Origin: an uncultured Gemmatimonadota bacterium
GTDB lineage: Bacteria; Gemmatimonadota; Gemmatimonadetes; Gemmatimonadales; GWC2-71-9
Direction: 5' to 3'
Length of the DNA stretch: 10,880 bases
NCBI GenBank assembly: GCA_946479805.1
Contig: CAMLHP010000066.1
Location: 1-10,880 of the forward strand
A program made the translations under genes and the position numbers. Shown in pieces: positions 1 through 7,281 of this stretch. Below the pieces are notes generated by a model. It saw nothing but the letters and a program-made list of their open reading frames with translations. It did not search any database and was not told the origin of the DNA. Every line of letters starts with the position of its first letter. Position 1 is the first letter of the stretch.

Positions 1-170
1 TCGGCGTTGATCGAGCTCACCATCTCGGCGTTGTACAGCACTTCGTTCAGAAGGCTGTCCTTCTCCGCCTGCACACGGGTGTTCTCGGCGAGCGCTGCGT
101 CCAGCTGCTTCTTGTCCGCGCAGCCCACCGTCACCAGGGCAAGCATGCCCAGAACCATCAACTTGCGCAT
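1..170 (-). CDS. Predicted coiled-coil lipoprotein, N-terminal part only
   Basis: The 56 visible codons begin with a charged MRK, a hydrophobic stretch (residues 4-13) and a lipobox-like TVGC ending at Cys17, so export and lipid attachment at the membrane are likely. The lipobox is not classical (Thr at -3, Val at -2). After Cys17 the sequence becomes strongly charged and heptad-like (ADKKQLDAALAENTRVQ...), as in short periplasmic coiled-coil lipoproteins. The ATG start at 168-170 is supported by a purine-rich GAGGGGG about 10 bases upstream (181-187 on the plus strand). The gene runs out of the window at base 1, so length and C-terminal domain are unknown. I do not recognise the family. It is separated from the deaminase upstream by 238 bp containing a hairpin and a tandem repeat, so it probably has its own promoter, although I saw no convincing one. 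Confidence 0.75.
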   Translation of the reverse strand, partial: MRKLMVLGMLALVTVGCADKKQLDAALAENTRVQAEKDSLLNEVLYNAEMVSSINA

Positions 171-206
171 ATATCTGGATCCCCCTCGGGTCAACGCGCT
201 CGACTG

Positions 207-224
207 GCCGGCTCCCCAGCCGGC
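207..224. other. Short perfect hairpin in the leader of the 1-170 lipoprotein gene
   Basis: GCCGGCT (207-213) and AGCCGGC (218-224) are perfect inverted copies around a four-base CCCC loop. The stem is GC-rich and would be stable in RNA. It sits 37 bases upstream of the lipoprotein start. There is no adjacent T tract in either direction, so it is not a classical intrinsic terminator. It may be a leader structure or a protein-binding palindrome; function is not established. Confidence 0.4.
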
Positions 225-318
225 TGCCGAACGCGCCTCTTCTCTACTGCTGGGACCCAATCTAGGCAGGGTCAACGTTTCGTGTAGTGACATGAATCAC
301 ACCGCGCAGCCCCCCCTT

Positions 319-417
319 CTACCACTTCTACCTCCTCTACCACTTCTACCTCCTCTACCACTTCTACCTCCTCTACCACTTCTACCTCCTCTACCTCTTC
401 TACCTCTTCTACCCGTT
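319..417. repeat. 9-bp tandem array (11 units, first eight forming an 18-bp higher-order repeat)
   Basis: Eleven consecutive 9-base units run from 319 to 417. The first eight alternate CTACCACTT and CTACCTCCT, giving four near-exact 18-bp repeats at 319-390; then come CTACCTCTT twice and CTACCCGTT. One strand is almost pure pyrimidine. On the minus strand each unit reads as three codons ending TAG, so the deaminase stop (409-411) is the first TAG of the array and every following unit repeats an in-frame stop. The minus strand also carries four AGGAGG hexamers, which resemble ribosome-binding sites but have no start codon after them. The array fills the start of the gap downstream of the deaminase. 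Confidence 0.9.
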
Positions 418-981
418 GTACATCACCCCTTCCCTTTCCTTATAAAGGCTGAGCACTGCCCTGGCCTCGGCCCGGAGCGGCCCGGCTTCGAACATGACCC
501 CCCTGGCGGCCAGGTAGCGGTGGTCCTCCGGTGAAACCGGGCCCTCCTCGAAACCCAGCTCCCGGGCATCGGTGCCGCGGGCGGCGAAGGTCACCCGCCG
601 CACGCCGCTCCACAGCGCCGCGCCCATGCACATCGCGCAGGGCTCGCAGGAGGTGAACAGTTCGTGCTCCGGCAGTCCGGGGGCGTGGAGGGTAAACGAT
701 TCCAGCCGCCGCCCCGCCAGGGAGAACGCCACCATCTCGGCGTGCAGGGCGCAGTCGTTGGCCGGCACCACCAGGTTGACCCCCACCGACACCAGCCGCC
801 CGCTCTCCCGCTCGTAGATGGCCGCCCCGAACGGACCGCCGGTCCGGTTTTCTACATTCTGCCGCGCCAGCTCGACAGCCAGCGCCATACGCTCGGCGTC
901 GCCGACGTATGTCGCAGCCCAGTCGACGGTGTCGCGGACCCAGGCTGGGAGATCGTAACTCGATGTGAGAACCGGCTTCAT
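409..981 (-). CDS. Zinc-dependent nucleoside/guanine deaminase-like protein
   Basis: This 190-residue cytosolic protein belongs to the cytidine/deoxycytidylate deaminase superfamily. It shows the zinc and proton-shuttle signature H80-A81-E82 (CALHAEMVA) and the second zinc motif P114-C115-A-M-C118 (SCEPCAMCMGA), which together bind one catalytic zinc. An asparagine-aspartate pair just before the first motif (PAND, 73-76) resembles guanine deaminases of the GuaD type, so hydrolytic deamination of guanine or a related nucleobase/nucleoside is the best guess. The tRNA-adenosine and riboflavin-type branches are less likely but not excluded. The length is slightly above the 150-170 typical of GuaD because of about 25 extra N-terminal residues. 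The ATG at 979-981 has GAGGAG five bases upstream. It starts 52 bp after the RND permease stop on the same strand, so it may share that transcript. Its stop lies in the 9-bp repeat array. Confidence 0.9.
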   Translation of the reverse strand: MKPVLTSSYDLPAWVRDTVDWAATYVGDAERMALAVELARQNVENRTGGPFGAAIYERESGRLVSVGVNLVVPANDCALHAEMVAFSLAGRRLESFTLHAPGLPEHELFTSCEPCAMCMGAALWSGVRRVTFAARGTDARELGFEEGPVSPEDHRYLAARGVMFEAGPLRAEARAVLSLYKEREGVMYNG

Positions 982-1033
982 GGCTTCTCCTCACCAACTA
1001 TTGCAACCGCAGGAGCTGCGACTTTGACTGCAG

Positions 1034-4000
1034 CTACCGTCGACCGCGCCCGCCGCCGACCATCGCCGGCACCACGAACATCGCTCCCAGCGTCCCGGCC
1101 ACCGTCCCACCCACCGTCGCCAGCGCGATGGCGCCGAAGAGACTCGCTGAGTCGGTCCCCACGGCAAGTGGCAGCAGGCTGGCCAAAGTGGTGAACGTCA
1201 CCAGTACGATCATCCCCGACCGCTCTCCCGCAGCCGCGACAACTTCCCGAACGCCGAGCCGCCGAGCCGCCGAGCCGCCGAGCCGCCTTTTCTCCAGCGC
1301 CGCGTCCACCAGCAGAATCGCCTGGTTCACCGCGAGCCCGACCACCAGGATAACGCCGACCGCTGCCTCCCGCGCGAAGGCTTCTTCCGCAATCCAGAAC
1401 GCCGCTACGACCCCACCCAGTGACACCGGGAGGCTGAGGAAGACGATGGCTGCCGCCCATACCGAGTCGAAGACCATGGCCACCGCCAGCACCACCAGTA
1501 TCACCCCTACTCCGAACACCAGCCACAGCCCCTTGGTGCTGTCGTCCCGCTCCCACTCGAAGACCTGATCTCCCACCCAGTACCCGGGCGGCACGCTGAT
1601 GGTCTCCATGAAGCCGTCATGGGTGCGCTGCGCCAGCTTGGGCGGCCCCCGGAACTCGTAGCCTACGATTCTCACGTATTGCTGGTCTTCCCGGTTGATC
1701 GAAGAGAGCCCCTCGACCTCGCTGACGGTCGCCACGTCGCCCAGGCGCACCGGTGATCCAAGCGGGCTTGGCAGCATCGCCTCCTCCAGCTGGGCCAAAG
1801 TCCGGTCTCGCGCTCCCCGGCGCTTCAGCATGACGCTGGTTTCCTCACCACCAACTTCGATAACCTGCGCACCAACCGCGCCGCGCACCTCGCGCGATAC
1901 CGCCTGACCGAAGTCCTGCGACGTGAGTCCGTAGCGCGCCAGTGCCGCGCGATCGGGTTCCAGCACCACTGACACCGCGCGCTCGCGGGAGTAGAAGCTG
2001 CCGGCGTTGATGTCCACGTCACGGACTCGGGGAATGCGTTCCAGCCGGCGCTTGAGGTCCATTGCCAGCTGCTCCACGCCGTCGAACGAGTAGCCCAGCA
2101 GCTTGATCCGGTAGTTCGAGACCCCACCACCTCCGCTGCCACCGTAGAAGCCCGGCCCCCGGCCCTGCACCGAGACACTCGCGCCTCCAATGAGCAGCGC
2201 GCGCTGGGTCAGTGCTTCCTGTAACTCGTACGGCAACGGTCCCAGCCCGGCTTCCTGCTCGAACACCACCTGCATGTAGGCGCCGTCGGGCGACCCGCGG
2301 GTCTCCACGTGCTCCACCCCCGGCGTCCCCACCACCAGGGCCTCGAACTCGCGCATGCCGCGGTCCAGGCTCGCCGGGTCGGAGCCGCGCGGGAACGAGA
2401 GTCGCGCCGAGAGGACAGTGCGCTGCCCGTAGAAGAAGGCACCGAAGCTGGACTTGGGAACCTTCCTGACGAACCCCCATGCCATCAGCCCCACGAAGGC
2501 GGCGGCGAACACCAGCGTCATCCAGCGCCAGCGCGCGAGTTCCTGCACAATGCGTTCGTAGAGCCGCCGGCTGCGGGGCCATCCGGACTGGTGCATGCCG
2601 TGGCCCTCGCCCAGCGCCGGGATCATCACCACCGAAGCGACAATCGACCATGCGAGCGCCAGTGCGAAGGCAGCGGCGAATGGGATGAACGTCGCGCGGG
2701 CATTGCCCTGCAGGTAGAGGAAGGGGAAGAGCACCACGGCCGTTGTGAGCGTCGCGCCAACGACGGCGGGGAGAATCCGCCGGCTCGCGGCGGCCCGGCC
2801 GCTGACGGTGTCGGGTGTCTCGCGCATCTGCTGCACCACCACCAGGCCATTCTGCACCAGGATGCCGATGCCCATTCCCAGGCCGGCGAGAGTCAGCAGG
2901 TTGGCGGGGATGTCGAGCAGGTAGAGCCCGAGCGCGGTGCCGGCGATGGCCACCGCGACGCTTCCCATGACCAGCCCCACCGAACGCAGGTTGCGGAGGC
3001 TCAGCGCCAGCACCAGCAGCACCGCCACGAAGGCGATGGAGCCGCGAATCACCAGCTCCCTGAGCTGCTTCGCGAGGTCCACGCTCTCATCGCTCTGCAG
3101 CTGCACCTGCACACCGGCTGGCAGCTCCGCCTCGACCTCGTTCACAACGTCACGCACCCGCGCCGCGGTCTTGATCGCATCAGCGCCGGCCAGGCGTGAC
3201 ACGAACAGTCCCACGGCAGTCCTGCCGTTCATCCGGTAGAAGTAGCCCCGGTCGTCCTCTTCGGGCCGGATGGTGGCCAGGTCTCCCAGCCGGTGCACCA
3301 GGCCGCCTGGCCCGGTCACTGGCAGGTAATCGAGCTCGGCCAGCACTGCGGGCTGGTCCTCGATCCGCACCGCCAGCTGAAGCGCGCCCTCATGGTGCTC
3401 CCCGACGCCGCGAACCAGCCGGGAGTTGGTGATCGCCACCCGCAGGGCCTCGGGTGCAATGTCGAGCGCCCGCAACCGGTCGCCATCGTAAGCCACCGAG
3501 ATCCCGATGCTCGCCCCACCGTAGGCCATGACGCCCGCTACACCCTTCGCGGCCGAGATGCGCGGCACGAGCTGCTCGTCGGTGATGTCCTTGAGGGCAC
3601 CCGGTGTGTACGGCCCCGAGACGATGAACCGAAGCAGTGGCTCTTCCTCGAGCCCGTCAGGGACGTAATTGGAAACGGTGGGGCCGCTGGAGCCAGCAGG
3701 CAGCTCGGGCCGAAGCACTTCCATCCGCTCGAGGATGTTGAGCCGGGCCAGCTGCACATCGGTGCCTTCTTCCAGCTCCACCCGGATCTGGGCGCTGCCC
3801 TCGAACGACGTGCTTTCGGATGACTTGACGCCGCGCACCGGCTGGATCGCGGCCTCGATGGGCGAGGTGAGATACATCTCGACCAGCTCGGCGGCCGCAC
3901 CGGGCCACTCGGCCGAGACATTCAGCGTCGGCAGCTCCACCTGGCCACGCGTGGCCAGCGGCAGGCGGGTGAACGCCACGCCTCCGGCCAGCAGCAGCGC

Positions 4001-4051
4001 CACACTGCTGGCCCACACAACGGCCGGCCGTTCCGTCGCCCATCTGATCAT
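1034..4051 (-). CDS. RND-family efflux permease (second of the pair), relay-residue variant
   Basis: This inner-membrane resistance-nodulation-division permease of about 1005 residues is slightly shorter than AcrB-type pumps. The architecture is classic: a first membrane helix (about 10-29), a large periplasmic part, a helix cluster near 335-480, a second single helix (about 511-528), a second periplasmic part and a final helix cluster from about 842 to 1000. The signature regions at 388-410 and 903-920 are recognisable, but the relay positions are altered: the usual acidic pair is GILVQNGLVVV (Q401, N402, numbered from the TTG reading, one more than from ATG), and the second relay helix reads GLAVNQAILLVD. 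A GC repeat encodes RRLGGSAARRLG near 923-934, in the loop after that helix. ATG at 4049-4051 is preferred; a TTG directly before it (4052-4054) is an alternative, with GGAAGG 5 or 8 bases upstream. It follows the first permease by 43 bp. Substrate class (drug or metal) cannot be read. Confidence 0.93.
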   Translation of the reverse strand: MIRWATERPAVVWASSVALLLAGGVAFTRLPLATRGQVELPTLNVSAEWPGAAAELVEMYLTSPIEAAIQPVRGVKSSESTSFEGSAQIRVELEEGTDVQLARLNILERMEVLRPELPAGSSGPTVSNYVPDGLEEEPLLRFIVSGPYTPGALKDITDEQLVPRISAAKGVAGVMAYGGASIGISVAYDGDRLRALDIAPEALRVAITNSRLVRGVGEHHEGALQLAVRIEDQPAVLAELDYLPVTGPGGLVHRLGDLATIRPEEDDRGYFYRMNGRTAVGLFVSRLAGADAIKTAARVRDVVNEVEAELPAGVQVQLQSDESVDLAKQLRELVIRGSIAFVAVLLVLALSLRNLRSVGLVMGSVAVAIAGTALGLYLLDIPANLLTLAGLGMGIGILVQNGLVVVQQMRETPDTVSGRAAASRRILPAVVGATLTTAVVLFPFLYLQGNARATFIPFAAAFALALAWSIVASVVMIPALGEGHGMHQSGWPRSRRLYERIVQELARWRWMTLVFAAAFVGLMAWGFVRKVPKSSFGAFFYGQRTVLSARLSFPRGSDPASLDRGMREFEALVVGTPGVEHVETRGSPDGAYMQVVFEQEAGLGPLPYELQEALTQRALLIGGASVSVQGRGPGFYGGSGGGGVSNYRIKLLGYSFDGVEQLAMDLKRRLERIPRVRDVDINAGSFYSRERAVSVVLEPDRAALARYGLTSQDFGQAVSREVRGAVGAQVIEVGGEETSVMLKRRGARDRTLAQLEEAMLPSPLGSPVRLGDVATVSEVEGLSSINREDQQYVRIVGYEFRGPPKLAQRTHDGFMETISVPPGYWVGDQVFEWERDDSTKGLWLVFGVGVILVVLAVAMVFDSVWAAAIVFLSLPVSLGGVVAAFWIAEEAFAREAAVGVILVVGLAVNQAILLVDAALEKRRLGGSAARRLGVREVVAAAGERSGMIVLVTFTTLASLLPLAVGTDSASLFGAIALATVGGTVAGTLGAMFVVPAMVGGGRGRR
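1253..1287. repeat. 8-bp tandem array GCCGAGCC inside the second RND gene
   Basis: Four perfect copies of GCCGAGCC (1253-1284) plus three further bases lie inside the permease gene. On the coding strand they give a peptide with an eight-residue period, RRLGGSAA followed by RRLG. They occupy the loop between two C-terminal membrane helices, where related pumps usually have only about four residues. Because the unit is not a multiple of three, gain or loss of one copy would shift frame and remove the last membrane helices. The same unit occurs at 5718-5744. Confidence 0.9.
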
Positions 4052-4076
4052 CAACCAATCCTTCCATTCGACCTAG

Positions 4077-4133
4077 CCTTACCGCCTTACCGCCCTACCG
4101 CCTTACCGCCTTGACCGCCTGTCCGCCCTTTCG
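4077..4133. repeat. 8-bp tandem array CCTTACCG at the end of the first RND gene
   Basis: The units run CCTTACCG (4077), CCTTACCG (4085), CCCTACCG (4093), CCTTACCG (4101), then degenerate copies CCTTGACCG, CCTGTCCG and CCCTTTCG to 4133. The array spans the 3' end of the upstream permease and the short gap to the next one. The permease stop (4095-4097, TAG on the minus strand) arises from the single variant unit CCCTACCG, and the last residues (GGQAVKAVRR) are repeat-encoded. Confidence 0.85.
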
Positions 4134-7100
4134 TCTCGACGCCCTGCGCTCCACCACCGCATACGCCGTCGGCAGCAGGAAGAACGTCACCAGTGTAGCG
4201 CTCACTGAGCCGCCGATGACGCCGGCAGCGAGCGGCTGGTACAGCTCACCGCCGCTGCCCATCCCGAACACCAGCGGCAGCACGCCGGTCACCGTGGTGA
4301 GCGAGGTCATGGCGATGGCGCGGAGCCGCTGGTGGCCACCCAGGATGACCGACTCGTCGATCCCGTGACCCGCGGCCCGGAACCTCCGGATGGCGTCGAG
4401 CTTCACCACCGCGTCGTTGTCGGCAATGCCGATCATCACGATGATGCCGATGAGCGACACCGCATTCAGGCTCTGGCCGGTGAGCCAGAGCAGCAGGATC
4501 CCGCCGGCTCCCGCGAGCGGCACAGTGAGCATGACCACCAGCGGCGTGCTGAAGCTGCTGAACTCGCCCGCCAGCACCAGGAACACCAGCGCCACCGAAA
4601 GCACGGCCACGAGCAACAGTTCACGGGTGGTGCGCTGCTGTTCCTCGTCTGCGCCGGTCACTTCCCAGCGCATGCCGGCGGGCAGGTCGAGTCGTTCCAG
4701 CGCCTGCCGCACGTCGCGCGAGGCCCGCGCGGTGCCGCCCGCGTCCACCACCGCCTCCACCACCGCCACCGGCCGCTGGCCCACCCGCACCACTTCCACC
4801 GGCGCCCTGGTTTCGTTCACCGACACCAGCTGCCCCACCGGGATTCCGTCCACCGGTGTCCTGAGCGCGGCCTCCAGGTTCTCGTTGGCGCTTCCTGCGA
4901 GCCGCACCCTGATGGGAGTCCGCCTGTCGGTCTCGCGCAGCTCGCTAGCCTCTACACCACCCAGCCCGCCGGCCAGGGCGTCGGCCACTGCGTCCACCGA
5001 GATTCCTCTCTCGGCGATTCGTGTGCGCTCCAGGGCGATCTCCACCAGTGGCTGGGTGCCGGCGTACGCATCGCGCACATCCGCCAGTCGCGGCAGGGAA
5101 TCCATCATCCCGCGAACGATTCCAGCGAAGCTCTCGGCATCGTCAGCGCGAGGCGCCGAGATCTCCACCCGCACCAGCCGGCCTTCGCGGCCGATGAGGC
5201 TGCCGAATTCCGACTGCCCCGCGAGGTCGAGCGCCAGCGCGCCGCTCGCGAGGTCGGGTACCGCGGCGCGCAGGCCCTCGGCAAAGCGATCGGCGGAGGC
5301 GCCGTCGGGCACGGGCATGAGAATCTGCGCCGTGGCCGAGGTGCCGGGGTCGGCGCCCGAGAGGACTTCCTCGTCGGTGGCGAGCCCGACGCGGGAGTAG
5401 ACATCGTTGGCGCCGAGGTCGCGTGCGGCACGTTCGATGCGCCCGGCCTGCTCGGCGGTGGTCTCGATGGAGGTACCCTCGGGAAGCCGCAGTTCCGCGA
5501 CCACCGTGCCCTCGTCCACCTGGGGCAGGATCTCGCGCGGAAGCCGCCAGGCGACGATGCCGGTGGTCAGCACAGCGGCGAGCGCGATACCGAACACCTC
5601 CCGCGGATGCGCCAGCGACCAGCGCATGCCCCTGTCGTACCATGCGGAGAGCCGCCGACCAAGCTCATCTCCGGCATGCGGGACGGAAGCAGTGTCGTCT
5701 TGCCGACCTGGCAATCCGCCGAGCCGCCGAGCCGCCGAGCCGCCTATGATCATCACCGGCATCAGCGTCAGCGCCAGCACCAGCGATGCGGCCAGCGATG
5801 TCACCACGCTGAGCGAGAGGTCGCGAAAGAGTGCCGCGGCGAGGCCGCGCACGAACACGATCGGACCGAACACCAGCAGCGTTGTGAGCGTGCCTGCAAT
5901 GAGCGGACCCGCAACTTCCGAGCAGGCCTGGCGTGCGGCATCGACCACCGGCATTCCCTGCTCCCGGAGCCTGCCGGTGGCCTCCGCCACCACGATGGCG
6001 TTGTCCACCAGCAGGCCGACACCCAGAGCCAGCCCGCCCAGCGACAGGATGTTGATGCTCACGTCGAGCATCTGGAGAATCACCAGCGCCACGAGAACCG
6101 ATAGCGGAACGATGAGGCCGATGGCGAGCGAACTGCGCCAGTCGCGGAGGAAGAGCAGGATAACCATCAGCGACAGGATTCCGCCCAGCACAATTTCCTG
6201 GATCAGGTTGCCCAGTGCCGCGGTCACGAAGTCGGCCTGGGCCGCCACCAGTGTCATGGTGAACTGGGGGAACTCTGATTCGAGTGCGTCGATGGCTTCC
6301 ATGATGCCATCGGTGACCTGCACCGTGTTGCTGCCGGCGTCCTTGTACACCACCAGGCCCACCGCCGGGGTGCCATCCAGGCGGGTCAGGGTGCGCGGGT
6401 CGGCGGAGCCCAGATACACCGTCGCCACATCGGCCAGTTGGACCCCGCTGCCTGCGGGCCCGATGGGGGTGGCGCCCACCTGCTCGGGGCTGGTGAACTC
6501 GGTCAGTGCCCGCACCGAGAAGCGGAACTGCCCCCGCCGGATGGTCCCTCCGGGCGCGCTCTGGTTGGCGGAGCGGATGGCGGTGGCGATATCCTCGGGC
6601 GACAGTCCGAGCGACCGCATCCGCTCGGGATCCACATCCACCCGGATCTCGTCCTCCGGCGCGCCCACCACCGCAACGCTGGCCACGCCGTCGAGTTGCT
6701 CCAGCCTCCGGCTGTGCACATCGAGCGCTGTGCGGGCGAGCGAGCGGAGGTCGCCCTCTCCCGTGAGCGCCAGTACTGCTATCGGGCGCTCGCCTGGATC
6801 GCTGGTGAGGAGGGTGGGGCGTTCAGCCCCTTCGGGCAGCGCCTCTCGCGCGTTGTCGAGCTGCTCCCGCACCCGGAGCACCGTGCTCGCCATGTCGGTG
6901 CCCCACGCGAAGTGCGCGGTGGTGGTGGCTTCGCCGTTCCGGCTCACCGAGCGGAGCTCGAGCAGGTTGGGTGTCGCCGAGAGCGCCTGCTCCAGCGGCT
7001 CCGCCACGAAGCGCGACACCTCTGTGGCCGCGGCTCCGGGATAAGCGGTGCGCACTGTCAGCACCGGCAGCGTCACGTCGGGCAGCAGCGATACCGGCAG

Positions 7101-7193
7101 CCGGGTGAGCGACACAGCGCCAAGCAGCACCACGGCGATGGTCGCGGCGACGGTGGTGACGGGGCGGGAGATGGAGTAGGCCGAAAGGGACAT
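4095..7193 (-). CDS. RND-family (HAE1-like) efflux permease, first of the pair
   Basis: This 1032-residue inner-membrane proton-driven exporter has the usual duplicated RND plan: helix 1 (about 10-29), a porter domain, helices about 331-483, a single helix near 533-549, a second porter half, and helices from about 858 to 1014. Helix 4 reads GVGLLVDNAIVV (D397, N398), the VDN form common in HAE1-like pumps, so one relay aspartate is kept. The partner helix reads IGIADNDAVVKLD (D925, N926, D927, K931), unlike the commoner VVNNAI or AcrB AKNAI forms. GTLTTLLVFGPIVFV (434-448) is a typical family signature. A tandem repeat adds GGSAARRLGG at about 484-493 in the cytoplasmic loop after helix 6, and another array encodes the C-terminus. 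The ATG at 7191-7193 has no recognisable Shine-Dalgarno; upstream is a 7-bp repeat. Translation may be coupled to the adaptor gene, which ends 55 bp before. Annotators may call it AcrB/MdtB-like; the substrate is unknown. Confidence 0.95.
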   Translation of the reverse strand: MSLSAYSISRPVTTVAATIAVVLLGAVSLTRLPVSLLPDVTLPVLTVRTAYPGAAATEVSRFVAEPLEQALSATPNLLELRSVSRNGEATTTAHFAWGTDMASTVLRVREQLDNAREALPEGAERPTLLTSDPGERPIAVLALTGEGDLRSLARTALDVHSRRLEQLDGVASVAVVGAPEDEIRVDVDPERMRSLGLSPEDIATAIRSANQSAPGGTIRRGQFRFSVRALTEFTSPEQVGATPIGPAGSGVQLADVATVYLGSADPRTLTRLDGTPAVGLVVYKDAGSNTVQVTDGIMEAIDALESEFPQFTMTLVAAQADFVTAALGNLIQEIVLGGILSLMVILLFLRDWRSSLAIGLIVPLSVLVALVILQMLDVSINILSLGGLALGVGLLVDNAIVVAEATGRLREQGMPVVDAARQACSEVAGPLIAGTLTTLLVFGPIVFVRGLAAALFRDLSLSVVTSLAASLVLALTLMPVMIIGGSAARRLGGLPGRQDDTASVPHAGDELGRRLSAWYDRGMRWSLAHPREVFGIALAAVLTTGIVAWRLPREILPQVDEGTVVAELRLPEGTSIETTAEQAGRIERAARDLGANDVYSRVGLATDEEVLSGADPGTSATAQILMPVPDGASADRFAEGLRAAVPDLASGALALDLAGQSEFGSLIGREGRLVRVEISAPRADDAESFAGIVRGMMDSLPRLADVRDAYAGTQPLVEIALERTRIAERGISVDAVADALAGGLGGVEASELRETDRRTPIRVRLAGSANENLEAALRTPVDGIPVGQLVSVNETRAPVEVVRVGQRPVAVVEAVVDAGGTARASRDVRQALERLDLPAGMRWEVTGADEEQQRTTRELLLVAVLSVALVFLVLAGEFSSFSTPLVVMLTVPLAGAGGILLLWLTGQSLNAVSLIGIIVMIGIADNDAVVKLDAIRRFRAAGHGIDESVILGGHQRLRAIAMTSLTTVTGVLPLVFGMGSGGELYQPLAAGVIGGSVSATLVTFFLLPTAYAVVERRASRRKGGQAVKAVRR
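5718..5744. repeat. 8-bp tandem array GCCGAGCC inside the first RND gene
   Basis: Three perfect GCCGAGCC units (5718-5741) plus three bases lie in the same orientation and with the identical unit as the array at 1253-1287. They encode GGSAARRLGG in a predicted cytoplasmic loop between helix 6 and the central helix. One unit gained or lost would shift frame about halfway through the pump. Confidence 0.88.
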
Positions 7194-7204
7194 GGACGGG
7201 GGAT

Positions 7205-7281
7205 GAGAGTTTAGAGTTAAGAGTTGAGAGTTTAGAGTCTCTTAACTCCTAACTCTCGCCTCTTGACTCTCGACTCATAAC
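7205..7281. repeat. Two opposed 7-bp tandem arrays between adaptor and first RND gene
   Basis: On the plus strand 7205-7239 consists of GAGAGTT, TAGAGTT, AAGAGTT, GAGAGTT and TAGAGTC. From 7240 to 7281 the units switch to the complementary family: TCTTAAC, TCCTAAC, TCTCGCC, TCTTGAC, TCTCGAC and TCATAAC. The two halves therefore face each other and can pair; the best stem is GAGTTAAGAG (7214-7223) with CTCTTAACTC (7239-7248), a perfect 10-bp match with a 15-base loop. The adaptor stop (7249-7251) lies within it. No T tract follows, so it is not a standard terminator; it could tune the adaptor-to-pump expression ratio. Confidence 0.85.

Noticed and set aside
319..417. Could the regular array be a CRISPR?
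   Set aside because: Units are 9 bp and contiguous, without unique spacers of 25-40 bp, and no cas gene is present.
7..534. Plus-strand frame with a Leu-Pro repeat
   Set aside because: The Leu-Pro run is only the translation of the 9-bp array, and the frame lies opposite the lipoprotein start and the deaminase end.
1014..1035. Hairpin AGCTGC/GCAGCT at the end of the second RND gene
   Set aside because: Only six pairs with a ten-base loop and no T tract, overlapping the stop codon; too weak to call a terminator.
2309..3199. Plus-strand open frame of 296 codons opposite the second RND gene
   Set aside because: Composition is His/Gln/Arg-rich with no signal or motif; it is an antisense shadow of the permease.
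4052..4054. TTG as start of the second RND gene
   Set aside because: Spacing to GGAAGG is acceptable, but the adjacent ATG is the more usual start and also within range; the choice changes one residue only.
4332..7044. Long plus-strand open frames opposite the first RND gene
   Set aside because: They mirror a well-supported 1032-residue pump, have no family resemblance and are His/Arg/Ser-rich, as expected of antisense frames in GC-rich DNA.
7205..7281. Intrinsic terminator between adaptor and pump
   Set aside because: The stem is AT-rich, lacks a following T run, and is explained by facing 7-bp arrays; the genes appear to belong to one operon.
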